From positions 28,178-92,177 of the forward strand of contig NZ_JAGTJJ010000046.1 in assembly GCF_028435365.1 (NCBI RefSeq): 64,000 bases of DNA, read 5' to 3'. The notes under the pieces are model-generated. The model searched no databases and was not told the origin of the DNA. It was given only the letters and a program-made list of their open reading frames with translations. Of the stretch, positions 20,150 through 28,178 are shown one piece after another (within the stretch, counting starts at the first letter, position 1; each line of letters opens with the position of its first letter). The position numbers were made by a program, and so were the translations under genes. This stretch comes from Polyangium jinanense (lineage in GTDB: Bacteria; Myxococcota; Polyangia; Polyangiales; Polyangiaceae).

Positions 20150-20966
20150 ACCCGGGCGAGCGCGCGGCGTGGGGGGCGTTCTCGAGCGCCCGCCGCGTCG
20201 CGCTGCGCTTGGTCGGGAGCTCGACGATGAACGTCGCGCCTTGTCCGGGCTCGCTCTCGACGCGGATCGACCCGCCGTGCGCCTCCGCGGCCGCGCGCGC
20301 GATGTAAAGACCGAGGCCGAGGCCGCCGAAGCGCGAAGGCGAGACGGCTCGTTCGAATCGCTCGAAAATGCGCGCTTGGTCCTCCTCGGCGATTCCGATC
20401 CCGTGATCCTGCACGACGAGCCGGGCTCCGCCCTCCACCTCCGCGACCTCGATGGCCACGGGCCTGCCTTCGCCATACACGAGCGCATTGCGGACGAGGT
20501 GCAGGACGAGCTGCTCGACCAGCATGCGGTCCCATTGTCCGCGAGGCGTGCCGGAGACGCGGATCGTGACGAGCGCGCGGGCGTCCGGGCGCTGCGCCAC
20601 ACGGTCGACGATATCGCCGACGAGCGCGCCCAGATCGACGTCCTCGCAGGCGATCGGGAGCTCGCTCGCCACGATTTGCGTGGCGTGCAGGAGCTCGTCG
20701 CAGAGGAGCGCCAGGCGCCCGAGCTGGCGGTCGAAGGTCTCCACCATGCTCGGAATGCGCGCCGGGACCTCCTCGGGGTGCTGCGAGAGGAGGCGACGAA
20801 TGTTCTGCGCCTGAAGCCGGAGCGCGGTGACCGGGGTCAAGAGCTCGTGGGAGGCGAGCGAGATGAACTCGTCACACGGCGCCCGCATGCAAGGCGGATT
20901 TTGTCGTGCCTCGACGGGGGAGCCGGATCGGGCAGCGAGGGCGGGGGAGGGATGCCGAGCACACAT

Positions 20967-21420
20967 GGTTGGACTCCTCGTCGGTTTTCCCTTGAGCATC
21001 GACCGTGCCACGACACGCGCCCCCTTCTTTCGCCGGATCCGCGCGTAGATCGCCATTTCATCGGGGCCGCTCGCTCGCCATTGCCTTGCGTGGTCAGGCA
21101 AGAAGCGTCAGACGCGGCCGCCCGTTCGCCGCGACGCGCGGGCAATGACGAACGCCTCTGGTTCGATGGGGACATCCACTTGTCCGTCTCCACCGGCCCC
21201 CGAACCGAGCATCGGTTTGTCCCTCCCGATTCACGCTCACCTCATTGCGCAGACCGATCGCGCGTATACCGGTACGTTCAGCGCGGGCGTCATCGTGGGG
21301 ATTCCCTTGCCGCGCTGAACCGAGCGGCTGCTCGCGCCGCTCCTCGGGTGTCCGGACGCCTTGCGTGTCCTCGGACCGGCGCGGGTTATACCACCAAGGG
21401 GCGCGGCCTATACTGCAGAC
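20967..21420. other. 454-base intergenic region
   Basis: Lies between the divergent histidine kinase and second kinase genes. Reading frames here are short or shadows. Near 21259-21285 there is a mildly AT-rich patch with GCGCGTATACCGGTAC. A second pair of AT-rich patches (TTATAC at 21386 and TATACT at 21409) sits directly before the kinase start. I see no convincing RNA gene or small protein. Confidence 0.5.
21409..21414 (+). promoter_or_regulatory. Candidate -10 box for a leaderless kinase transcript
   Basis: TATACT ends six bases before the ATG at 21421, and TTATAC lies 17 bases further upstream at 21386-21391 as a weak -35 candidate. There is no Shine-Dalgarno sequence before this ATG, so a transcript beginning at or near the start codon would fit. 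Confidence 0.35.
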
Positions 21421-24400
21421 ATGTCCAGAGGGCAGGACGAGCCCGCGACGCTCGGCCCCTACCATGTCCGAGGCATCCTTGGGCGCGGGGGAATGGGGAT
21501 CGTCTACTGGGGCGAGCACCGGGACACGGGGCAAGAGGTCGCCATCAAGACCGTCGAGGCCGCCTTTGGGCAGGAGATCGCCAGCATTCGACGCGAAATC
21601 CACGCTCTCGGACGCCTCCGGCATCCCAGCATCGTCCAGATCCTCGCCCAGGGCGTCGACGACGGGCGGCCGTGGTATGCCATGGAGCTGCTCCGCGGAC
21701 GCACGTTGCGCGCGCTCATCGAGGCGCGGCGCCCCGGCGAGCCCCTCTCGCCCGAGGAGCTCACGACGATCTGCAGCGTCATGCGCCGCCTCTGCGAGGC
21801 GCTGTCGTGCCTGCACGGCGCCGAGTTCGTCCACCGCGACCTCAAGCCGGAGAACATTTTCCTTCGGGACGACGGCACGCCCGTTCTCGTGGATTTCGGT
21901 ATCGCCGCGAGGTTTTCCGGGACGAGCGGGCGCGACGCGCTCGAAATGGGCGTGGTGACGGGCAGCCCGCCTTATATGTCGCCCGAGCAGATCCGCGGCG
22001 ATCTGGTGGACGCGCGAAGTGACCTTTATGCGCTCGGCTGCATCGTCTACGAATGCCTGACCGGTCGGCCGCCCTTCGAGGGGCACACGCCCCGCGACGT
22101 GATCGGAAAGCACCTCAGCGAGGCGCCCGCGCCGCCGTCGGCAAGCGTGTCCGGCATTCCCGCGGCACTCGATCGGCTGGTCCTCGATCTGCTCGCCAAA
22201 CGACCACAGGATCGAATGGGTTATGCCGAGGACGTGGCGGCCGCGCTCGCTGCCTTCGCGCCGGCCGAGCCCACGCCGCGGTGCTGGGGGGAGCCTTATC
22301 TGTATCGACCGAGCTTCATCGGCCGGCACGACGTCGTCTTGAAGCTGCAACGGCACCTCGGCGCAGCGCGGCGCGGGGAGGGGCAGTGCGTGTTCATCGG
22401 CGGCGAGAGCGGCATTGGCAAGACACGCCTCGTCGCCCAGCTCGCCGGTCTCGCCATGCGAGCGGGGTTCACGGTGGTGACCGGCGAATGCGTCGCACTC
22501 GGCGCGCACGGGGCCGGCGCAGCGCCGCTCCATCCGTTACGCCCGCTGCTCCTCGTCATCGCCGACCATTGCCGCCGCGCAGGTCCCGAGGCGGCGGCGC
22601 GCATCCTCGGCGATCGCGCGTCCATGCTCGCGGCCTACGAGCCTGCTCTCGCCATGCTCGCGCCGGAGGCGCCGGCGGCCGAGCCCCTGTCCGCGCTGCC
22701 TTCGGCGACGGCCCGGCAGCGGGTCGTCGCGGGCTTGACCGAGACGCTGCTCGCGTTCGCCGAGACCGAGCCGTTGCTTCTGGCGATCGACGATCTGCAA
22801 TGGGCGGACGAGCTCTCCCTGCGATTTCTGCGGGACCTCGTGTTTCGTCCGCTCGCGGGCCAGCGCATGCTCGTGGTGGGGACGTACCGCACGGACGAGG
22901 TGAGCGACACGCTCGCGGGCCTGCTCGCCGCGCCCCGAGCGAGCCGCGTCGAGCTCAGCGCCCTCGACGCGGCGAGCACGCGGCAGGTCGCGCGCGACAT
23001 GCTCGCATTGCCGGATTTGCCCCAGGTTTTCCTCGATTTCGTGGCCGAGGCCTCCGACGGAAACCCGTTTTTCCTGGCCGAATATTTGCGCACGGCTCTG
23101 TCCGAAGGGCTCTTGTACCGGGACGCGGGCGGTATCTTCCGTGTCGCCGCGAAGGGCCAGGATCCGAGCGCCGTGCGTGCCGCGCTCGGGTTGCCGCGCT
23201 CGCTCGCGGGCCTCATCGAGCGGCACCTCGCCGGCCTCGACGCGCCGAGCCGCTGGCTCGCCCATTTATCGGCGACGCTCGGACGCGAGGTGGACGAGGA
23301 GGTCCTGCGCCGCGCCGCGGATCTGCCCGAGTCGACATTGATGGATGCGCTCGGCAGCCTGCGGCGCGCGTACGTGCTCGAGGACGGAGGCGGGGGCCGG
23401 CTCCGGTTCCTGCACGAAAAACTCCGCGAGCGCGCTTATGCCGAGATCCCCGAGGACGAGCGGAGGGACGTGCATGCGCGCGTGGGGCGAGCGCTGGAGG
23501 AGGTTTTTCCGGGCGACCAGCGAGGAGAGCACGTCGAGGCGCTCGCGTACCATTATCAGCGGAGTGGCCACATCGAAAAGGCGGCGCAATATGCCGAGGA
23601 GGCCGCGGCGAAGGCCGCGCGCGCGTACGCGCTCGACGATGCGCGGCGGCGCTACGGCGACGCGCTCGCCCTGATGGAACAACTTCCCCAGACGGAGGAC
23701 GTGTCGAGGCGCCGCGTGAAGGTCACGGTGCGCTGGGCCGAGGCGTGCCTGTACGAGCCGTCGCCGCGGCAGATCGAGGTGCTCGCGGAGGCCCGGGAGA
23801 TCGCGGCACGGATCGGGGATGCGAACGGGGTCGTGCGTTGCGATTACTGGGCAGGCTGGATCGCCTACGCGCTCGGTGATCATGCGGGGGCCATCCGGGT
23901 CTCGGAGCGCGCGCTCGACGAGGCGCGCGCGCTCGGCGACCACAAGCTGCATTACCAGCTCGTGCTGAACCTGGGCCAGAATTACGCCGCGGCAGGCGCC
24001 TACGACGAGGCCCTCGCGTACATCCACCAGGGCATTTCGATGAAGGAGCAATCCCCCTGGGGCGGGCGGACCGCGGGGTGCGCGTACGGCTACGGATACC
24101 TGGGCATGATTCACGGCGACCGCGGCGAATTCGCGGAGGCGCACGCCCACCTCGATACCGCGCTCGCCATCGCGGCCGAGCTCGGGCGCCGCTCGCTCGA
24201 GGGCTCGGTGCTCGTGCAGCGCGCGATGGTCGAAGGGTGGCAGGGTGCGTTCGACGCGTGCTCCGCGACGGCGGAGCGCGCGCGGCAGCTCGCCGCGGTT
24301 CTGGGCGCACCTTACGTCGCGACCATGAGCAAGACCGCCGAGGGGCTTTCGCTGTTCTCGCTCGGCAAGCGAGAGGAGGGGCTCGCGCTCCTGCGGGAAG

Positions 24401-24846
24401 CGGTGCAATGGATCGAGGCCACAGGGACGCGGCTCAGCGTCTCGTGGAGCTACGGCGCGCTGGCCGAAGCGCTCGCGCTTGCGGGGCAGACCGAGGAGGC
24501 AGCGGCCTCCGCGCGCGCCGCGCTCGCGCGGGCGGAGGCGGGGGATCGCATCGGTCTTTCGACGGCGCACCGGGCGCTCGCGCTCACGGCGCGCGGAGAC
24601 GCGGCGCGCGAGCATATCGATGCGGCTCTCGAGACGGCGCGCCAGAAAAAATCCCCGCGCGAGGAGGCGCTCGCCCACCTCTGCGCGGCCAGGGTTTTTC
24701 GGGACGAAGGGGCGACCGCGACGGCGCGCGAGGAAGCGGACGCGGCGGTGGCCGCATTCGAGGCCATGGGAATGGTCGGGTTCGTGATCGAGGCGCGCGC
24801 GCTCCTCGCTTCGGCCGCCCTTTCGGGGAGCACGCGCGCCGCGTAG
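21421..24846 (+). CDS. Serine/threonine kinase with AAA ATPase and TPR repeats, 1141 aa
   Basis: ATG 21421 (MSRGQDEPATLG). Kinase domain about 14-280: glycine loop GRGGMG (21-26), Lys43 in VAIKTV, HRDLKPEN (138-145, an RD kinase), DFG (158-160), YMSPEQ. AAA ATPase: Walker A GGESGIGKT (327-335), Walker B LLLAIDDLQWAD at about 455. From about residue 690 the protein is built of TPR-like helix pairs (for example EDVSRRRVKVTVRWAEACLY, LGQNYAAAGAYDEALAYIHQ), up to the Ala-rich C-terminus. It shares its architecture with the kinase at 14289-18071 but the sequences differ well beyond a recent duplication. Likely a cytosolic signalling hub. It is convergent with the peroxidase-P450 gene, the stops being six bases apart. 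Confidence 0.92.
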   Translation: MSRGQDEPATLGPYHVRGILGRGGMGIVYWGEHRDTGQEVAIKTVEAAFGQEIASIRREIHALGRLRHPSIVQILAQGVDDGRPWYAMELLRGRTLRALIEARRPGEPLSPEELTTICSVMRRLCEALSCLHGAEFVHRDLKPENIFLRDDGTPVLVDFGIAARFSGTSGRDALEMGVVTGSPPYMSPEQIRGDLVDARSDLYALGCIVYECLTGRPPFEGHTPRDVIGKHLSEAPAPPSASVSGIPAALDRLVLDLLAKRPQDRMGYAEDVAAALAAFAPAEPTPRCWGEPYLYRPSFIGRHDVVLKLQRHLGAARRGEGQCVFIGGESGIGKTRLVAQLAGLAMRAGFTVVTGECVALGAHGAGAAPLHPLRPLLLVIADHCRRAGPEAAARILGDRASMLAAYEPALAMLAPEAPAAEPLSALPSATARQRVVAGLTETLLAFAETEPLLLAIDDLQWADELSLRFLRDLVFRPLAGQRMLVVGTYRTDEVSDTLAGLLAAPRASRVELSALDAASTRQVARDMLALPDLPQVFLDFVAEASDGNPFFLAEYLRTALSEGLLYRDAGGIFRVAAKGQDPSAVRAALGLPRSLAGLIERHLAGLDAPSRWLAHLSATLGREVDEEVLRRAADLPESTLMDALGSLRRAYVLEDGGGGRLRFLHEKLRERAYAEIPEDERRDVHARVGRALEEVFPGDQRGEHVEALAYHYQRSGHIEKAAQYAEEAAAKAARAYALDDARRRYGDALALMEQLPQTEDVSRRRVKVTVRWAEACLYEPSPRQIEVLAEAREIAARIGDANGVVRCDYWAGWIAYALGDHAGAIRVSERALDEARALGDHKLHYQLVLNLGQNYAAAGAYDEALAYIHQGISMKEQSPWGGRTAGCAYGYGYLGMIHGDRGEFAEAHAHLDTALAIAAELGRRSLEGSVLVQRAMVEGWQGAFDACSATAERARQLAAVLGAPYVATMSKTAEGLSLFSLGKREEGLALLREAVQWIEATGTRLSVSWSYGALAEALALAGQTEEAAASARAALARAEAGDRIGLSTAHRALALTARGDAAREHIDAALETARQKKSPREEALAHLCAARVFRDEGATATAREEADAAVAAFEAMGMVGFVIEARALLASAALSGSTRAA

Positions 24847-24852
24847 AGGTGG

Positions 24853-27420
24853 TCAGAGCCTCGATAGGAGCAGCGGGGCTGCGATCTCGGCCATCAGCGG
24901 ACCCGCTAGAAATCGACCGATGCAGGCGTGTGAGCCGTAGCCGAAGAGCAGCGAGTGTTCGTCCGGGCGGCCCGGCTGGAACACGTCGGGCTCTTCGAGC
25001 GCCTCGTCGTCGGCCATTGCCGAGGCGAGCGAGAGGATGACCCGGCTGCCCTTCGCAATACGGGTCGCGCGGGGTGTGCCCGCAGCGAGCTCGTAATCGG
25101 TGAGCGCGGTCCTGTAGAGCAGCGACGGATAGGGGTCGAAGCGAGCGGCTTCGAGCAGGATGTCCGTCAGCCGGTCCATGTCCCGCTTCTTCGCGGCCTC
25201 GCGCGCCTTCTTGCAGGCCTCGGGCGCGCCTTGGAGGTACGTGAGGGCATGCAGGAGGGTCATCGCGGTCGGGACCATCGTCCCGGAAACGATCCCGCCC
25301 AGGATTTGACGGATGGTCATGCGGTCGAGCCCGTGCGTGGTGGAGAGCGCGAGGAGCCGGCCGAGCACGTCGTCCCCCGCGAGTTTTCCACTCGCGATCG
25401 AGAGCTCCCGCGCGCGCAGGAGCTCTTCGAGGTAATGCTGGTATGCAATGCCGGCCGCAGCGCCGGAGGCTGCACGCTCGTCGCTGGGCAGTGGGAAAAA
25501 GATGTAGGCCGACGCCACGCTCAGCCAACGGAAAAGGTCCTCGTCGGAAGGTCCGGGCACGCCGAAGTATTCACCGGCGGTACGCACCACCGAGGCGATG
25601 ACGACCTGCGGAAGAAGGTCCGGCGCGCCGTTCGCGCGTCTCTCGAGGAGACCGAAGACGACGGGCGTGACGAAGCGTGCCCGCTCGAGAAGCCTCGGCA
25701 GGTCCCGAGGCCGGACGACGAGGCGCGCGAGGGATGCCTCGCGCTTGTGGCGTTCGCCGTCGAAGCCCAGGAAAAACGGGCCCACGGTGGCCGCCATGCG
25801 AGCCCCGTATTCCTGGGCCGAGAAGACCTCGGGTTTGGCGAGGACCTCCTGCACGTCCCGGAACCGCGACACGAGCACGCCGTGCGGGGTCTCGAAAATG
25901 GGCTGCTCCTTTCGCAGCGCAGCCCAGTTCTCCGCGGTGTCGCAGAAGGGCCTCCGCGCGGTCACCGGATCCAGGAGACAGGCCTCGACGCAGTCCCTCT
26001 TGTCCTCGTCGTTTTGCGCGAGCGCGTACTTCTGCAGGAACTTTTCGATTGCATCAGGCTGGGGTTTCTCCTCGTTCGTGATGTACCGGAGCGCTTCGAT
26101 GCCCGGCACGAAGAAATACGCGCCTCCGCGCACCCGGACGAAGCTCGGTAGCCCGCAGAGGGTGTGGACCGAGGCGAGCTCACCGTTCGGGCCGGCTGCG
26201 GGCACGGTATACGTCCCCTGCGGGAAGGGAGAGCCGGCGACGGGATCGTGGACGGTGCTGGGCTCGCCGCTGACGTTTCCGTTGTTCAGCCATTGCTGCA
26301 CGATCTCGAACTGAAGCGAGAGCGAGGCAGAGTAGGCGATGAACATGAGCCCGCGATCCACGTGGTCCTCGTCCTTTCCTTCCGGCAGCGGCGGGCCGTA
26401 CGCCATCCCGCGGCGGATGAGCCGGTGCGAGCGGACGGCGGTGCGCCTCGCAACGGGCAGGGCGTCACGCGGATTCACGCGACGGATGTGGGCGCCGAAC
26501 GGGCAGCGGAGCCCCTGCGGATCCTGCTCTTGATAGCCGAAATTGTCGCGCCGCTCGACTGGCATGTCGGGTTCGTCCTTGTCGGGGGCGAGCACGAGCG
26601 GCACGCCGCTCCGCCACCGGCCCATGAGCTTCGCGGCGACGAGCTCCTCGTCCATTCCGAGAATGGCCGCGTTTTTCGCGACGAAGCGGCGGAATCCGGG
26701 GACGTCCTGGCGCAACTTGCGGAGCGCGAGGTACGTGCCATTGCGGCGCAGCGCCCTCGGGTTCGGCCGAGCGGCGACGGCGCCGAAATCGTCGGGGTGA
26801 TCGAGCAGGAACGCGCCGGGTTCGAGCGCGCGCCCCGGTGGTGCGTCCGTCCCGTCGCCGACGATACTGGGATTGCTGCCGCCGTCGGCGAACCCGAAAT
26901 GCTCCCGCCCTCCCTCGAGCGACGCCGCCGTCTGCACGTGGAGGACGCGCACCCGAGCCGTTTCGGCCTCGGTGCGCAGTTCGCTTGCGCGCGCATCCGC
27001 CTCGGCATCGCTGCGCGCATAGACGATTGCCATCGCGTGCAAGGCCGGCGCGCCGGGGGGCAGGAGATCCCAGCGCTCGGGCGCGTCCTCGCCGACGTCG
27101 CCGAGGAACGCCGCGCGCTGCACCATTCCCTCGCGAAATTCCTCCGGGAAGCTCTCGAGCTCCTCGGCGGAGAGCCCCAGCGCCGCGAGCCCGTCGAACG
27201 TGAACGCGAGGTTCAGCGTGGAAGGCGGCCCCGGCGGCCTGGTGCGGGCCGTCGTGACTTCCGGGATCTTCGTGGCGATGAAGCGGCGCCCGGCAGGGAC
27301 GTCCTCGAAATGCAGGAACAGGAAGCGCGCGTGGCGCATGTTGAATGTTTTGCCGTAGGAGAGCAGGAGGTGGCCCTGCACGTCCTCGAACTCGATCATG
27401 GAAGCTTTGTTCGTGCTCAT
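24853..27420 (-). CDS. DyP-type peroxidase fused to cytochrome P450, 855 aa
   Basis: ATG 27420 overlaps the stop of the upstream gene (ATGA). Residues about 8-450 are a dye-decolourising peroxidase: the GxxDG motif GFADG with catalytic Asp179, the proximal heme ligand His311 in FGAHIRRVNPRD, and the distal-side segment HRLIRRGMAYG. Residues about 495-855 are a P450: HKREASL in the C-helix region, ExxR as E757-AA-R760, and the heme-thiolate loop FGYGSHACIG with Cys833. In helix I the usual A-G-x-E/D-T-T is replaced by SGTMVP (712-717), so the acid-alcohol pair that serves O2 activation is missing. That is seen in P450s that use peroxides or rearrange hydroperoxides. Two hemes in one chain suggest channelled chemistry, plausibly on a fatty acid released by the patatin encoded upstream (inference). 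No signal peptide; cytoplasmic. Confidence 0.9.
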   Translation of the reverse strand: MSTNKASMIEFEDVQGHLLLSYGKTFNMRHARFLFLHFEDVPAGRRFIATKIPEVTTARTRPPGPPSTLNLAFTFDGLAALGLSAEELESFPEEFREGMVQRAAFLGDVGEDAPERWDLLPPGAPALHAMAIVYARSDAEADARASELRTEAETARVRVLHVQTAASLEGGREHFGFADGGSNPSIVGDGTDAPPGRALEPGAFLLDHPDDFGAVAARPNPRALRRNGTYLALRKLRQDVPGFRRFVAKNAAILGMDEELVAAKLMGRWRSGVPLVLAPDKDEPDMPVERRDNFGYQEQDPQGLRCPFGAHIRRVNPRDALPVARRTAVRSHRLIRRGMAYGPPLPEGKDEDHVDRGLMFIAYSASLSLQFEIVQQWLNNGNVSGEPSTVHDPVAGSPFPQGTYTVPAAGPNGELASVHTLCGLPSFVRVRGGAYFFVPGIEALRYITNEEKPQPDAIEKFLQKYALAQNDEDKRDCVEACLLDPVTARRPFCDTAENWAALRKEQPIFETPHGVLVSRFRDVQEVLAKPEVFSAQEYGARMAATVGPFFLGFDGERHKREASLARLVVRPRDLPRLLERARFVTPVVFGLLERRANGAPDLLPQVVIASVVRTAGEYFGVPGPSDEDLFRWLSVASAYIFFPLPSDERAASGAAAGIAYQHYLEELLRARELSIASGKLAGDDVLGRLLALSTTHGLDRMTIRQILGGIVSGTMVPTAMTLLHALTYLQGAPEACKKAREAAKKRDMDRLTDILLEAARFDPYPSLLYRTALTDYELAAGTPRATRIAKGSRVILSLASAMADDEALEEPDVFQPGRPDEHSLLFGYGSHACIGRFLAGPLMAEIAAPLLLSRL

Positions 27421-28139
27421 GATTTCTCCCCCTGCAATGTCGCCATGACTTGTTCGAAATTACGCTCGATGGGCTCGATCTCGGCCGGAGCGAAGAGCCT
27501 CTGGTCCTTGAGGTCCTGGATGTTCGCGCGAACGCTGCCCGCGATCGACCGGAGGAAGCGGCTCTCCGCTACCTCGTCGATGCCGGAGAGCCGTGCGATC
27601 CCACGCTCGAGCTCGGCGAACAGCGAGACGATGTCGCCGCCGCAGCGAGCCTTGCGCCGAAATTCTTCGAATTGCGCGTGGAGCGCCTTCCACCACCGGA
27701 TGTCGACGACGGTGACGCCCGGGTTCGCCTCGTAAAACCGGTCGGCCTGCACCATGTGCTGCTTCACCCACGCGACGAACGGCTCGAACTGCGCGGCTCC
27801 AGGGTATCCCTCACAATGCATCCAGATGAGGTCGAGGCCCCAGGCCATGCGGACCGAGAAGTCTTTGAGGTACGGCTCGAGCTCGCCCACGAACATCGAG
27901 ACGAACAGGAGCCGCCGGCCGCCGTCGATGATGGACCACTGGCCGAAATGCACGGAATCGATGAGGTCGAGCACGCTCGGCCCCGTGTCCTTGCCGTCCG
28001 AGGACCCGTCGAGGACCACCTGGAGGCGATCGACGTACCGGAGCGCGGGGAGCGAAGGCACGAATCCCTGCAGGATCGGCGTGATCAGCACGAGCGATCG
28101 CACACGCGTCGCCGGAGCAATGGATTCCAATTCACGCAT
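27417..28139 (-). CDS. Conserved hypothetical between phospholipase and peroxidase-P450, 240 aa
   Basis: ATG 28139 with AAGGAG seven bases upstream; the stop overlaps the start of the peroxidase-P450 (ATGA), so the two are translationally coupled. The sequence contains SVHFGQWSIIDGGRRLLFVS, then FVGELEPYLKDFSVRMAWGLD and MHCEGYPG. This alternation of strands and helices recalls the ferredoxin-like fold of DyP-type proteins, and I have the impression of relatives placed near heme peroxidases, but no heme ligand motif is present and I cannot name the family. It could be a partner or fatty-acid-binding subunit of the fusion enzyme. No signal or membrane segment. Confidence 0.75.
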   Translation of the reverse strand: MRELESIAPATRVRSLVLITPILQGFVPSLPALRYVDRLQVVLDGSSDGKDTGPSVLDLIDSVHFGQWSIIDGGRRLLFVSMFVGELEPYLKDFSVRMAWGLDLIWMHCEGYPGAAQFEPFVAWVKQHMVQADRFYEANPGVTVVDIRWWKALHAQFEEFRRKARCGGDIVSLFAELERGIARLSGIDEVAESRFLRSIAGSVRANIQDLKDQRLFAPAEIEPIERNFEQVMATLQGEKS

Positions 28140-28178
28140 GATGTCTCCTTGTTCGTACGGGCAGATCGTCGCGGAAAC

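Noticed and set aside
20967..21420. Long minus-strand frame from 22533 to 21094 as a gene
   Set aside because: It is antisense to the kinase domain, whose catalytic motifs are unmistakable.
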